Assembly: GCA_964344305.1 (NCBI GenBank)
Contig: CAYFMT010000001.1
Coordinates: 124,001-188,000, forward strand
Source: JABMOV01 sp964344305
GTDB lineage: Bacteria > Fidelibacterota > Marinisomatia > Marinisomatales > JABMOV01
Direction: 5' to 3'
Length of the DNA stretch: 64,000 bases
Shown: positions 26,968-36,069 of the stretch, piece by piece
How the letters are laid out: the number at the start of each line of letters is the position of its first letter
How positions within the stretch are numbered: the stretch's first letter is position 1
The notes under the pieces: model-generated
The model's database searches: none
What the model was told of the DNA's origin: nothing
Seen by the model: the letters and a program-made list of their open reading frames with translations, nothing else
Position numbers and translations under genes: made by a program

Positions 26968-27984
26968 TCAATTCTTTCCTTTGTAGGCTTTAATCATCAT
27001 GGGGATGACTTTGTGTAAATCCCCAACTATCCCGTAGTGGGCCACCTGAAATATGGGTGCTTCGGGATCGGAGTTTATGGCAATGATTTTACCGGATTGA
27101 TCCATCCCTGCGCGGTGCTGGATAGCACCGGAGATTCCACAGGCTATGTAAAGTTTTGGGCGAATAGTGGTTCCCGTTTGTCCAACCTGGTGCTCTTTAC
27201 CGATGTATCCATTATCCACGGCGGCCCTGGACGCGCCAACAACGCCGCCCAGTGTTTCTGCCAGCTGCTTAATAAGGTCAAAATCGTCCCGGCTGGATAC
27301 CCCGCCACCACCGGCCACCACAATGCTGGCACCTTTCAGGTTGACTTTTTTCTCATGGATGGTTCGCTCGAGGACAGTGTTTATAAATGGAATGGACTCC
27401 CAATCAATGTTTTCGAAAGGCAATATGTTACCTTTCCGTTTTTTATCAGGTGCTTGAAGTTTTATTACACCCTCTCGCACCGTGGCCATTTGAGGCTTGT
27501 GCTCCGGGGCAATAATGGTGGCAATAATATTACCGCCAAAGGCGGGACGGATCTGGTAAAGGATATCCTTAAAAACTTTCTTTTGCCTTTTATCCTCATG
27601 ATCACCTATTTGAAGATCAGTGCAATCTGCTGTCAATCCTGTGCGAAGATTACTGGCCACGCGAGGGGCCATATCCCTGCCAATGGCCGTGGCACCAAAC
27701 AGCACGATTTGAGGGTGGGTCTCGCGGATGAAATCACTGACAATCTGTGCATAAGGAATGGTTTCATAAAATTCCAGGCGATCATCCAGAACGGTGTACA
27801 CGTTATCGCAGCCGTAGGAAATAATATCTTTACCGTGTACATCTGTATCTTTTGCTGCAAGGACGATAGCGTCAACCCCAACGGATAGAGTATCGGCTAA
27901 CTCTCTCGCCTGACAGACAAGCTCCAGACTTACTTCCGCTACGTGACCATGGTCCATTTCAATGAAGACCAGTACGTTTTCCAC
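26968..27984 (-). CDS. etfA: Electron transfer flavoprotein subunit alpha
   Basis: 338 residues from a GTG at 27984 (VENVLVFIEMDHG, matching the usual M-x-N-V-L-V-x-x-E start), 4 bp after the etfB stop. A longer in-frame TTG at 28011 would overlap etfB. The C-terminal FAD-binding signature is clear: GASRAAVDNGYIGKEHQVGQTGTTIRPKLYIACGISGAIQH. EtfA carries the FAD that moves electrons from the acyl-CoA dehydrogenase to the quinone pool. No strong ribosome site, so coupling to etfB is likely. Confidence 0.95.
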   Translation of the reverse strand: MENVLVFIEMDHGHVAEVSLELVCQARELADTLSVGVDAIVLAAKDTDVHGKDIISYGCDNVYTVLDDRLEFYETIPYAQIVSDFIRETHPQIVLFGATAIGRDMAPRVASNLRTGLTADCTDLQIGDHEDKRQKKVFKDILYQIRPAFGGNIIATIIAPEHKPQMATVREGVIKLQAPDKKRKGNILPFENIDWESIPFINTVLERTIHEKKVNLKGASIVVAGGGGVSSRDDFDLIKQLAETLGGVVGASRAAVDNGYIGKEHQVGQTGTTIRPKLYIACGISGAIQHRAGMDQSGKIIAINSDPEAPIFQVAHYGIVGDLHKVIPMMIKAYKGKN

Positions 27985-27988
27985 TTGT

Positions 27989-28909
27989 TTAACCAAAAGT
28001 CCGATCCTCAATTAATTCTACAATCATTTCTCGAATCCCATCCGGCGATGGGTCCACTTTCTTTAATTCCGATGCTGCAAACACAACGCTCTGAACCTTT
28101 TTCACTTTTGTTGGGCTCCCCGGCAACCCAATCTGTTCATGATCCGCACCCACATCATCTGCAGACCAGGTTTCGATGTACAATCCCTTATCTATTAGCG
28201 TTTGCCTGTTTCGGGCAATTTCATCCTCAAGCAATTCCATCCCATATTCACCTGTGGCAGAACTTTTTTTGATTTCCTGTTCTGCTTCGATGGAGGTTCG
28301 AGCCTTTTTATACTTCATGAGCCGTTTCGCGCCGAAAGTACGGGGGCGATTGGCGGAGGATGTCACCGTGATAAGCAAGGGCAGGGATGTTTTAACCGTT
28401 TCACTTACGCGGCCAAGGGTGCGCTTTAACGTGATGGTTTTTTGGGTTACATCCAGCACGTCCTCAATATAGGTGAGCTGGTTGATGCCAAGCTTCCCGG
28501 CTACCTGGGGACCAATTTGTGCCGTGTCACCATCGATGGCTTGCCGGCCACACAGAATAAGATTAACGCCACCAATCTTTTCGATTCCCAATGCCAGTGT
28601 ATAGGATGTGGCAAGGGTGTCAGCGCCGGCAAAATGACGATCGGTAATTAGAATGCCCTGATCGGCACCCATGTACATGGCTTCCCTAAGAATATTGGCT
28701 GCCCGGGGTGGGCCCATCGTCATGACCGTGACCGTGGCATCCATTCGGTCTTTGATCTCCAGTGCCATTTCGAGCGCGTTAAGATCTTCTGGATTAAAAA
28801 TTGCCGGAAGGGCACCACGGTTCACGGTGCCATCGGCCTTCATGGCGTCCGCCGTCACATTGTGTGTGTCAGGGACCTGTTTTGCTAATACAACGAGTTT
28901 TAATGACAT
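27989..28909 (-). CDS. etfB: Electron transfer flavoprotein subunit beta
   Basis: 306 residues from the ATG at 28909 (MSLKLVVLAKQVPDT), the standard EtfB N-terminus; the frame is open further upstream but into the divergent promoter space. Family signatures include NPEDLNALEMALEIKD, LCGRQAIDGDTAQIGPQVAGKLG and LGRVSETVKTSLPLLITV. The C-terminal tail of about 50 residues is longer than in the shortest EtfB proteins. First gene of the etfB-etfA-acyl-CoA dehydrogenase operon. Confidence 0.95.
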   Translation of the reverse strand: MSLKLVVLAKQVPDTHNVTADAMKADGTVNRGALPAIFNPEDLNALEMALEIKDRMDATVTVMTMGPPRAANILREAMYMGADQGILITDRHFAGADTLATSYTLALGIEKIGGVNLILCGRQAIDGDTAQIGPQVAGKLGINQLTYIEDVLDVTQKTITLKRTLGRVSETVKTSLPLLITVTSSANRPRTFGAKRLMKYKKARTSIEAEQEIKKSSATGEYGMELLEDEIARNRQTLIDKGLYIETWSADDVGADHEQIGLPGSPTKVKKVQSVVFAASELKKVDPSPDGIREMIVELIEDRTFG

Positions 28910-29030
28910 AATAGGCTCGGAAGATAGAAATCCGTCCCACGTTCTCCAAACGCTTTTTAGGACGTATAAGTCCTCTATAGTATTGGAGGTGACAGGTTGA
29001 TACAATTCATAAGGATTCATAAACTGACCC

Positions 29031-29654
29031 ATGTCTGAAAAAGATTTCTATGGACGAATTGCTCCCATTTACGATTTGTTGCTGACGCCGTTAATTCGAA
29101 AGATAAGAAATAGCGTTACAGATTGGATACTGACTGAAAACCCGGGCATACTTGTGGATCTATGTTGTGGAACGGGACATCAACTTTCATTGCTCCCGGA
29201 AACCACATCTGCGTATGGGCTTGACCTGTCCATGTCCATGGTGAAAAGGGCCAGCATACAAACCTCTGGAAGAAGTGTATGCGGAGACGCAACAAAGACC
29301 CCATTTCCGGATAATTCCATTTCATGTATTCTGTCTCAGTTTGCTCTTCATGAAAAACCCATGGATATTATCCTGGAAGAGCTTATAGAGGTGGAACGGC
29401 TTCTGACCGAAGGGGGGAAGCTGGCTGTAGTAGATTTTGCCATACCTGTACAGAATGGATTATTACCAGGGATCATGAAAAAAGCAATCCACTGGATTGA
29501 ATCCAATACGGATGAGGAACACTATACGAGTTACTTGAAGTGGATGGAAGAAGGTGGACTGCTTCGCATCATGGAAACACAGGGGTGGGAGCGGATTCAT
29601 CTGCAGGATTTTTACCGAGGCAATATCGTGTTTGCTGTCTATACACGCCCCTAG
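29031..29654 (+). CDS. Class I SAM-dependent methyltransferase, UbiE-like
   Basis: 207 residues. SAM motif I is LVDLCCGTGH (41-50), followed by GLDLSMSMVKRA (motif II region) and GDATKTPFPDNSISCILSQFALHEKP (motif III/IV). This is the Methyltransf_11/UbiE group; MSEKDFYGRIAPIYD at the N-terminus resembles UbiE/MenG openings, so a quinone or lipid substrate is possible but unproven. Divergent from etfB; 121 bp separate the two starts. Confidence 0.85.
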   Translation: MSEKDFYGRIAPIYDLLLTPLIRKIRNSVTDWILTENPGILVDLCCGTGHQLSLLPETTSAYGLDLSMSMVKRASIQTSGRSVCGDATKTPFPDNSISCILSQFALHEKPMDIILEELIEVERLLTEGGKLAVVDFAIPVQNGLLPGIMKKAIHWIESNTDEEHYTSYLKWMEEGGLLRIMETQGWERIHLQDFYRGNIVFAVYTRP

Positions 29655-29692
29655 CATAGTTAGTGATTTTCTGTTAAATGTTCTGTATATTT

Positions 29693-29716
29693 CTCCAAAT
29701 CATATATTTTGGAGGG
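29693..29716 (+). promoter_or_regulatory. Hairpin that pairs with the ribosome-binding site
   Basis: CTCCAAA (29693-29699) is perfectly complementary to TTTGGAG (29708-29714), which contains the first part of the GGAGGG ribosome site (29711-29716) of the gene starting at 29721. The 8-nt loop is all A/T plus one C. The fold would hide the ribosome site and is weak enough to respond to temperature or a binding factor. Confidence 0.4.
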
Positions 29717-29720
29717 CCAC

Positions 29721-31178
29721 ATGAAAGTCACTCAAATCATGTTAACTGTATTATTACTTGGGGGTGTTGTCTTTTCTCAGAGCGCAACAGATCCCATTCT
29801 TCTTACCCAGAAAAGCGCCATTGAAACCCTGGCATTCCGCGTTGGTTTTGACAATGAATCCCTGGATGCATACGTCATGAGCACATATGGAAAGCACATC
29901 TACGAGCTTACACAAAGTGAAGGCGCCGCACTCATTTCAGCATTTCAAAGCAGCAACCCACCGAAACCTAAACAGATCGAATCAGCCCCAATGGAAGCTG
30001 TCATGGAGGACGAACCGGTGCTGGCAGATATCCTTGAGGTTGGGATGTCAAAGCGCTTCCATCTTGTGGATGGCAATGTCATTCGTGGGACCATTATCCA
30101 TATTGAATCGGGCGTATGCCAGATAGAAACAGATGATGGTCTGCTAAATATTCCCACGGGAGACATTCTAGAAGAAAAGGCACGGATTACCAAGAAAGAC
30201 AACACACGATATATAGGCCCAGTCATACGTGAGACCCCGGAAGAAATGGTAATACGGTCCAAATATGGTGATGTTATTATTTCAAAAAAAGATATACAGA
30301 GTATGGACAGGTTTCATGGTGGGAAGCTTGTTCCATGGACAGAGGAAAAGGAAAAATTTTACACGGGAGAAGCCCAACTTATCAATGTCTTCCTGGATCC
30401 GGTGGCCTTTACCTTGTCAGAAAATACATTTTATGTTAGCGGTTTATCCCTTGGCTACGGGTTTACAGACAGGTTTCTATTAAAGACAAAATTTGGTTCA
30501 AACTTTTCCGGTGATTTAAATGTTCATCCCCATTTCAGATTTTACCATCGACAGACCGGCACAAAGGAAGTGGCTGTAGCCTGGGGAGCCGGTTTTCACC
30601 GCCGATATCCATTCAATACCATTGTGGCGAAATACTCACAGGCGGTCATTCGCAAATCGGATAATATGAAATTGAATGAAATTGATGAAGATACGCTGGG
30701 CGTATCAGATGTTATGGAAGATCCGGATGCCCGGGGGACATTTGTGGAAATGTATGTTGTTTATTCTCAAAGACGATCCAGAGAAAGTGGAAGAGGGAAA
30801 GTGGGGTGGAGTATCGGGTTCGAAACACAGATGTGGCCTGGTTATCCGGCACTAAATCCTGCCTATGAGTGGAGTAGCGACGCAGCCTTTAAAGTGCCGT
30901 TCCGAACATGGATGTCCTTCGAATATGACCTGAGAAAAAACCTGAAATTTGTTGGATCTATCTGGGCGGATAATGGGAACAAGGCAAGGAACCTTGATGT
31001 GGTGGCGGAAGATTACCTCGCGGATGACACCCCCTTTGTGTTTGATTCCCCGAAAGGCACGTACAGCATGTTTGATTTTGATTTCGGATTCTTGTATGCT
31101 GTGAATGAGTCTTTTCGGTTTGGCATTCACTTCCAGCAGCCGTATATAGATTTCTACTGGGAGTTTTTTGAGCTCTAA
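29721..31178 (+). CDS. Outer-membrane protein with two Sm/SH3-like modules
   Basis: 485 residues; the start is the ATG 5 bp after GGAGGG. It has a signal peptide (MKVTQIMLTVLLLGGVVFSQ), a helical segment (about 30-80) and two adjacent copies of a small beta module: 112-151 (FHLVDGNVIRGTIIHIESGVCQIETDDG) and 161-196 (NTRYIGPVIRETPEEMVIRSKYGD). The C-terminal half (about 210-485) is a barrel-like beta region ending FQQPYIDFYWEFFEL. I recognise no named family. The next two genes carry the same module. Confidence 0.6.
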   Translation: MKVTQIMLTVLLLGGVVFSQSATDPILLTQKSAIETLAFRVGFDNESLDAYVMSTYGKHIYELTQSEGAALISAFQSSNPPKPKQIESAPMEAVMEDEPVLADILEVGMSKRFHLVDGNVIRGTIIHIESGVCQIETDDGLLNIPTGDILEEKARITKKDNTRYIGPVIRETPEEMVIRSKYGDVIISKKDIQSMDRFHGGKLVPWTEEKEKFYTGEAQLINVFLDPVAFTLSENTFYVSGLSLGYGFTDRFLLKTKFGSNFSGDLNVHPHFRFYHRQTGTKEVAVAWGAGFHRRYPFNTIVAKYSQAVIRKSDNMKLNEIDEDTLGVSDVMEDPDARGTFVEMYVVYSQRRSRESGRGKVGWSIGFETQMWPGYPALNPAYEWSSDAAFKVPFRTWMSFEYDLRKNLKFVGSIWADNGNKARNLDVVAEDYLADDTPFVFDSPKGTYSMFDFDFGFLYAVNESFRFGIHFQQPYIDFYWEFFEL

Positions 31179-31194
31179 CAACTAAGGGCTGATT

Positions 31195-31650
31195 ATGCGT
31201 TTCCTCAACACAATCCTTATTGCAGGGATGATTGCATCGGCGCTATCTGCTGATCAGAACCCGGATCAGATGTTGGCGGAATTGCGAATCCAGAAGCAAT
31301 TGAAAACATCGATAGATTACAATGCCACCATTGTAATGGATGATGGATCCATAAAAACCGGACGCTTGATTGAAGCAGGGAAATCATCGCTGGTGCTTGA
31401 AAATGACCCAAGAGAATGGATAGCGTACAATGATATACAGTCCATTACCATTAAACCAGGGAAAATGGAGGTTGTGATGGGGCTGGGTCTTTCCATTCTT
31501 GGCGGGACTTTTGCCGGAGGGGCTACCATGCTCATTTCAGCAGATTCCAACACAACCCAACAGGCACTGGCAGGATCCCTTGGTGCCGGGGTTGGTCTGT
31601 ATTTTGGATATACCATCTTTATGAAAGAAATTCACCTGTCCATCGAATGA
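31195..31650 (+). CDS. Secreted protein with Sm/SH3-like module and hydrophobic C-terminal region
   Basis: 151 residues with a signal peptide (MRFLNTILIAGMIASALSA). Residues 44-86 are the same module as in the neighbours (ATIVMDDGSIKTGRLIEAGKSSLVLEN, then YNDIQSITI). Residues 95-142 are glycine-rich and hydrophobic and could form one or two membrane helices. Function unknown. Its stop overlaps the next gene's start by 4 bp (ATGA). Confidence 0.65.
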   Translation: MRFLNTILIAGMIASALSADQNPDQMLAELRIQKQLKTSIDYNATIVMDDGSIKTGRLIEAGKSSLVLENDPREWIAYNDIQSITIKPGKMEVVMGLGLSILGGTFAGGATMLISADSNTTQQALAGSLGAGVGLYFGYTIFMKEIHLSIE

Positions 31651-33047
31651 AGAACATTTTTTTACTCATTGCTTTTTCTGTTATACTGACAGGATGCTAC
31701 AACAATGCACACCTGAGAACACAACACGCACTTAAGGATGAGGAAACAGTCTTTTCCGCCAGCAGCACACTAAATATTACTGGTGAAGCAATGGACTATG
31801 CACTTCAAACTCCTGGAGCACTGGGACTCCGGGGTGAAATATCTTATTTAAGAGGAAAACCCTGGGGAGAACTTGGACTCTTTGGTGGAATTGGCTTTGG
31901 AAGTGAGGGTGAAACCATTGGTTATACAGGAGGACTGGATCTCCGGAAGTATTCCTGGACAAAAAAGGGAATGGGATTAAAAATGGGTGGTCAGGCGGAA
32001 ATCACCTTGCTTCCCCAATCTGACAGGTATTACAGAAGCACCCATGGGTATGGAATTCATTTCAGGCCATCCATTACGACCATAACAACGAAGAACAATG
32101 ATTATTATGTAGGTTTTCATGGTTTGTACTCACTGAGTCAAATGTCCTCTTTTGATTATATCAACTACTACGAGAATGGGCTATGGCAATATATTGAGGA
32201 TGATATTGCCCACACACAAATCACCAGCGGTATTGGTCTTACCCTGGGGGGCGAGTTTCCTTCCAGAAAATCTGCCCTACAGATTGAAATTAATGGTACA
32301 CTCGCATCCGGACGATCAATCGTACACGACTATACTGATATTCTTGTTGATGAAAATTCCTATTCTACATTTGTGGTTTCCGGATCCGTTGGGTTAAACT
32401 TCTATAAACCAAGATCCGTCTCAGTAAGCACACAGGGACCAAGTCCACCACCAGTTCCTCTACAGAAACAACAGGTGCCCATGCTATTTGACCCCACTAC
32501 TGGTGAGATAATTGAATCTAAAACAACAGGTGTGGAATTTGATCCCCTGACAGGGGAGCCTGTGGAATCGCCACCGAATGTTACACCACTTCCAATGACA
32601 TTTTTGGGAGGCAGGATGGCAGATATCAAGTTGATCGACGGCTCTTTATACTCAAAAGTAAAGCTTCAATCCATTTCATCTGAAGGTATCACCTTTTTAT
32701 ATGATAAAAAATCAAGAAGCCCCCTTGGAAGGCGAACCCTTTCAAATACAACGGTTCTTATACCTCTTGTTCAGATGAACAGCATCATCATCTATGAAGG
32801 AAACAATAGCGTTGGGAAAGGGGTTTCCGGTTGTCTTGCAGGGTGTGCCATCGGTTATTGTGGCCCACTTTTAATCTCATTAATAACCGGTGTTGATGAA
32901 CTGGGTGGCTTTGTCCTTTTCACGGTCCCATTGGGGATAGTCTATGGATGGACAAATGGAATTGGTGAGCCACCAACAAGAACGGTGACCTTGACGGGAT
33001 TAACCCTTCAGGAAAAATTCTATCGGATTGTAAAGAGTCTTCAGTAA
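31647..33047 (+). CDS. Lipoprotein with beta barrel, DP-x-TGE repeats and Sm/SH3-like module
   Basis: 466 residues. MKNIFLLIAFSVILTGC gives a lipobox with Cys17. Residues 40-255 are barrel-like beta strands. A Pro-rich linker (PSPPPVPLQ) leads to two copies of a short motif, FDPTTGEIIES (281-291) and FDPLTGEPVES (298-308). Residues 326-384 carry the same small module as the two upstream genes (IKLIDGSLYSKVKLQSIS), and a hydrophobic Cys-rich stretch (GVSGCLAGCAIGYCG) near 392-406 precedes the end. The family is not recognised. Last gene of the cluster. Confidence 0.6.
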   Translation: MKNIFLLIAFSVILTGCYNNAHLRTQHALKDEETVFSASSTLNITGEAMDYALQTPGALGLRGEISYLRGKPWGELGLFGGIGFGSEGETIGYTGGLDLRKYSWTKKGMGLKMGGQAEITLLPQSDRYYRSTHGYGIHFRPSITTITTKNNDYYVGFHGLYSLSQMSSFDYINYYENGLWQYIEDDIAHTQITSGIGLTLGGEFPSRKSALQIEINGTLASGRSIVHDYTDILVDENSYSTFVVSGSVGLNFYKPRSVSVSTQGPSPPPVPLQKQQVPMLFDPTTGEIIESKTTGVEFDPLTGEPVESPPNVTPLPMTFLGGRMADIKLIDGSLYSKVKLQSISSEGITFLYDKKSRSPLGRRTLSNTTVLIPLVQMNSIIIYEGNNSVGKGVSGCLAGCAIGYCGPLLISLITGVDELGGFVLFTVPLGIVYGWTNGIGEPPTRTVTLTGLTLQEKFYRIVKSLQ

Positions 33048-33057
33048 CGGAAATATA

Positions 33058-33450
33058 TCAGTTATTATCTGAATCGGCTGTTTCAACGGCTGCGCGCTGT
33101 CGAATTAATTCCACAAGGTTATAATTATCCTTTGTGGGTTGCAGCTCAAAACAGGTTTCCGCTTCCTTTAGCGCCACGTTCCACCAGCCTTTTTTTGTAT
33201 AGACCAGTGCCAGGTTGTAATGGGCTTTGGTAAGGACACCAAATTCTTCACGGGTTAACCCCTGTATATCCGTGGTTAAAATGCGGGTAACTTCTTTAAA
33301 CTCTAAAACAGATTCATCCAGAAGGCCTCGCTGTAGATACCAGTTTCCCAGCTGAAGATGCCTTTCAGGGTTCTCTCGGCAGGCCTGCATAAACAGCAGG
33401 GTAAATAATCCAAGAATGAATAGGGTAGTCGTGCGTCTATTGAATACCAT
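33058..33450 (-). CDS. Small TPR lipoprotein
   Basis: 130 residues from the ATG at 33450, which gives MVFNRRTTTLFILGLFTLLFMQAC with the lipobox Cys24. Residues 30-115 form two or three TPR-like helical pairs (HLQLGNWYLQRGLLDESVLEFKEV; AHYNLALVYTKKGWWNVALKEAETCFEL). TPR proteins scaffold envelope complexes; the partner is unknown. Confidence 0.75.
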   Translation of the reverse strand: MVFNRRTTTLFILGLFTLLFMQACRENPERHLQLGNWYLQRGLLDESVLEFKEVTRILTTDIQGLTREEFGVLTKAHYNLALVYTKKGWWNVALKEAETCFELQPTKDNYNLVELIRQRAAVETADSDNN

Positions 33451-33529
33451 GGTGTATGTAATTTTCACAGGGCGACAAAGTAAATGCAAGTAAATTCTAA
33501 CTCTTTTCTATAAATCTTGCAACGGGCCA

Positions 33530-34801
33530 TCAATGATAGTTTTCAATTATAGGGGTATCAGAATCCTGGTGGTTTGGGTCCTTTACCCAGGTGAGCAACA
33601 ACATTAAACCGATCACAAGTAACACCCCCACTGATGCAAGAACAAAGGGCGTGCCCAACCGGGCACCCATGGCTGCGAGTATGATCATTACTACAGTGAA
33701 TGGTGCCAGGGATGTATCCAGCAGGGCCATATAGATTTTGTTATCCCTTTCGCCGGCGAAATCATAAATCATATTCAGGGATGTGGGCATGAAAGATCCA
33801 AGCCCAAATCCCAGCAAAAAGAAAACCGCGTAGACACCCGTCATGGATGTGACGGACAATGCGGTTGCCAACGCGAACAGATGGGACAAGAATGAAAGTG
33901 CCAGTGCGTTTTTGTGTCCAATCGTATCACCGAGTCGTCCGATAATAAAACTGCCCAATCCGAATGCCACCACATTAATGATGGTGAATATGCCGGCTTC
34001 GCTGATGGCAAAACCAAACTTGTCCTGCATATATACTGCATACAGACTGACAGCAGGAAAATTGGCCGTAAAAAATATCCGCGCCAGGATATACCGCTTA
34101 AAGTTATTATGTGACCGAATTATCTGCTTGACCTGATTAATATAGTCTGATACAGACAGGGTGTTCTTTGGCGCCGATGGTGTGCGAATGTCATACCACA
34201 GGAATACAAGAGTTCCCAGAAACAGGCTTACCATCATGATAAAAAATCCGTAACCAAAATTCCTGGGAAAAGCAATATCCCTGGAAAGAATAAACCGGAG
34301 CAGAATACCGCCTACAAAGCCACCAATGCTGTTGAACATGAATGAAACCCCCAGAAAAGATCCACGACTGTCCCTGTTGGTAACAAGCTGGACAAAATTT
34401 GCCCAAACAGGAAGGAGAATTCCGATGGATAAACCATAAAGAACAAAACAGATGTAATAGAATATCCACGCAGACGACCCTGTAGGCGCAAAAACGCCGA
34501 ACGTAAACCCCATTACAAACAAAGGTGGAAGAGCAAGCATGTGCACACCAAATGCAGCCAATTTCTGGTTCTGAATATTTCGGCCAAGTATTGCCGTGAC
34601 AAATTGTGGCAATGCAAGAAGCACACTAAATAATCCAGCGACTGACAGGATGACAATTTTTGGGGCTCCAAGTTTGTACAGAAAAAGAGGAACAACAGCA
34701 TAGGTGTTATGAAAGGCGATTCCAAATCCCCAGCAATACTCATGAACTGAATTCAGCAGCAGGTTTTTGCGCAGCTGCGACTTCGACAGGCGACTAGGCA
34801 T
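33530..34801 (-). CDS. Major facilitator superfamily transporter
   Basis: 423 residues with about twelve membrane segments, starting at the ATG at 34801 with AGGGG before it. MFS features include a loop 2-3 region and the central cytoplasmic loop GRLGDTIGHKNALALSFL, which fits the G-x-L-x-D-x-x-G-x-K/R motif A. Substrate unknown. Its start overlaps the end of the EamA transporter gene by 8 bp, so the two are probably co-translated. Confidence 0.85.
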   Translation of the reverse strand: MPSRLSKSQLRKNLLLNSVHEYCWGFGIAFHNTYAVVPLFLYKLGAPKIVILSVAGLFSVLLALPQFVTAILGRNIQNQKLAAFGVHMLALPPLFVMGFTFGVFAPTGSSAWIFYYICFVLYGLSIGILLPVWANFVQLVTNRDSRGSFLGVSFMFNSIGGFVGGILLRFILSRDIAFPRNFGYGFFIMMVSLFLGTLVFLWYDIRTPSAPKNTLSVSDYINQVKQIIRSHNNFKRYILARIFFTANFPAVSLYAVYMQDKFGFAISEAGIFTIINVVAFGLGSFIIGRLGDTIGHKNALALSFLSHLFALATALSVTSMTGVYAVFFLLGFGLGSFMPTSLNMIYDFAGERDNKIYMALLDTSLAPFTVVMIILAAMGARLGTPFVLASVGVLLVIGLMLLLTWVKDPNHQDSDTPIIENYH

Positions 34802-35693
34802 TGGACCCCTGCTCGCGAGGAAGCATGACAATTGCTGATAGCAGGATCACAGCACCAAGAATCTGAACAATGCTTAGTGTTCGTCCCCGGACAAACAGAT
34901 CAAGAGCCACGGCGGAAAGAGGCCAGAACAATTCATAAATCGTCGTGTGTGAGGCCGGTAGTTTATTCAACCCATAATAGTAAATAAACAATGCCAGTGA
35001 TCCGGTTGTAAATACAATCAGGATGAGCATGATCCATTGGCGCTGGGATATTTCCAGTACAAGCTCAAGGGGTTGGGTGGAAGTAAAAATAATTGCACCA
35101 ACGACAAATGTCACCAACAGCCTTAATGATGTTACCACAGGAAAGGAGAGCCGCTTTAATGCGTGTTTGCCGAGAACGGTAGAGCTTCCCCAGGCAAAGG
35201 CGGCCAGGAGAGCCAGCAATGCCGCTATGATGGTTTTGTCATCCCAGTCGGATATGGATTGACTGCCGAATGTAACGAAATAGCCCCCAATAATAGCCAT
35301 CCCTGCCAGACCGAGAAATCGATGGGTGATACGCTCTTTCAGTATAACAGATGCAAGCCCAATAGCAAACAATGGTTGGAATTTTTGGAGAAGAACCACA
35401 ACGGACAAATCGATGTAGTTCACATAACTTAGCGCTTTTGTATAGAAAAATGTCCCAAGGACGCCACCACAAACACTGATCCATAACACAGATGCCCAGG
35501 TGCGCTGGTTTACTGCGTATAATTCCCTCCGGCCCCGGAACAATACCGGGAACAAAAGGATGGCGCCGAGCCCATGTTCAAGGGTTACAATGAGGAAGGC
35601 TGAAACGGCATAGAGTTCCTGCCGAATAAACCCATCGAAACTCCATAGAATGGCTGCAACAATGACTGCAATGGGGGGCAGGTATTTTTTCAT
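34794..35693 (-). CDS. EamA/DMT-superfamily transporter
   Basis: 299 residues with ten predicted membrane helices in two EamA repeats (about 10-140 and 155-295). Family cues are AAILWSFDGFI, AFAWGSSTVLGKHAL and YYYGLNKLPASHTTIYELFWPLSAVALD. DMT proteins move metabolites or amino acids, usually outward; the substrate is unknown. The ATG at 35693 is preferred over an in-frame TTG two codons upstream. Confidence 0.9.
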   Translation of the reverse strand: MKKYLPPIAVIVAAILWSFDGFIRQELYAVSAFLIVTLEHGLGAILLFPVLFRGRRELYAVNQRTWASVLWISVCGGVLGTFFYTKALSYVNYIDLSVVVLLQKFQPLFAIGLASVILKERITHRFLGLAGMAIIGGYFVTFGSQSISDWDDKTIIAALLALLAAFAWGSSTVLGKHALKRLSFPVVTSLRLLVTFVVGAIIFTSTQPLELVLEISQRQWIMLILIVFTTGSLALFIYYYGLNKLPASHTTIYELFWPLSAVALDLFVRGRTLSIVQILGAVILLSAIVMLPREQGSNA

Positions 35694-35733
35694 AAACAAA
35701 ATTACATCGAGTATGGGGAAATGAATATGGGTT

Positions 35734-36042
35734 TTAACCCGGCCCGGAATTCAATTGTATCTTTTCCTTCAGGTCACCCATGCTGATGTGACGACTGAAA
35801 CGAGTGGCTTCTTTACCATCTACCATCATGATAAGGGTTGGTACGGCAAACACAAGAAATTGCCCTGAAATTTCGGGAGATTTGCTAATATCGATATACT
35901 GAAAACTCCAACGGGGATATTCCTCAATCAATGTTTCAACCTGTGGCCGGAGGACGGAGCAAACATTGCAATCAGGTGTGGAAAAATAAAGAAGTGTACA
36001 GATGTGTTGATTCAAGAAAGAGTTTAATTGTGCAAGATCCAT
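35734..36042 (-). CDS. Thioredoxin-fold protein
   Basis: 102 residues in a minimal thioredoxin fold. The redox motif is CNVC (residues 25-28) in YFSTPDCNVCSVLRPQVETL, where standard thioredoxin has CGPC. The cis-Pro is present in FAVPTLIMMVDGKE. There is no signal peptide, so it is cytoplasmic. The active-site change suggests a specialised reductant or scavenger rather than the main thioredoxin. Confidence 0.85.
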   Translation of the reverse strand: MDLAQLNSFLNQHICTLLYFSTPDCNVCSVLRPQVETLIEEYPRWSFQYIDISKSPEISGQFLVFAVPTLIMMVDGKEATRFSRHISMGDLKEKIQLNSGPG

Positions 36043-36069
36043 TAATTGAAAAGATAATTGGATTTGACG

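Noticed and set aside
27037..27888. 283-codon plus-strand frame
   Set aside because: It is antisense to etfA, whose FAD signature is intact; composition is that of a shadow frame.
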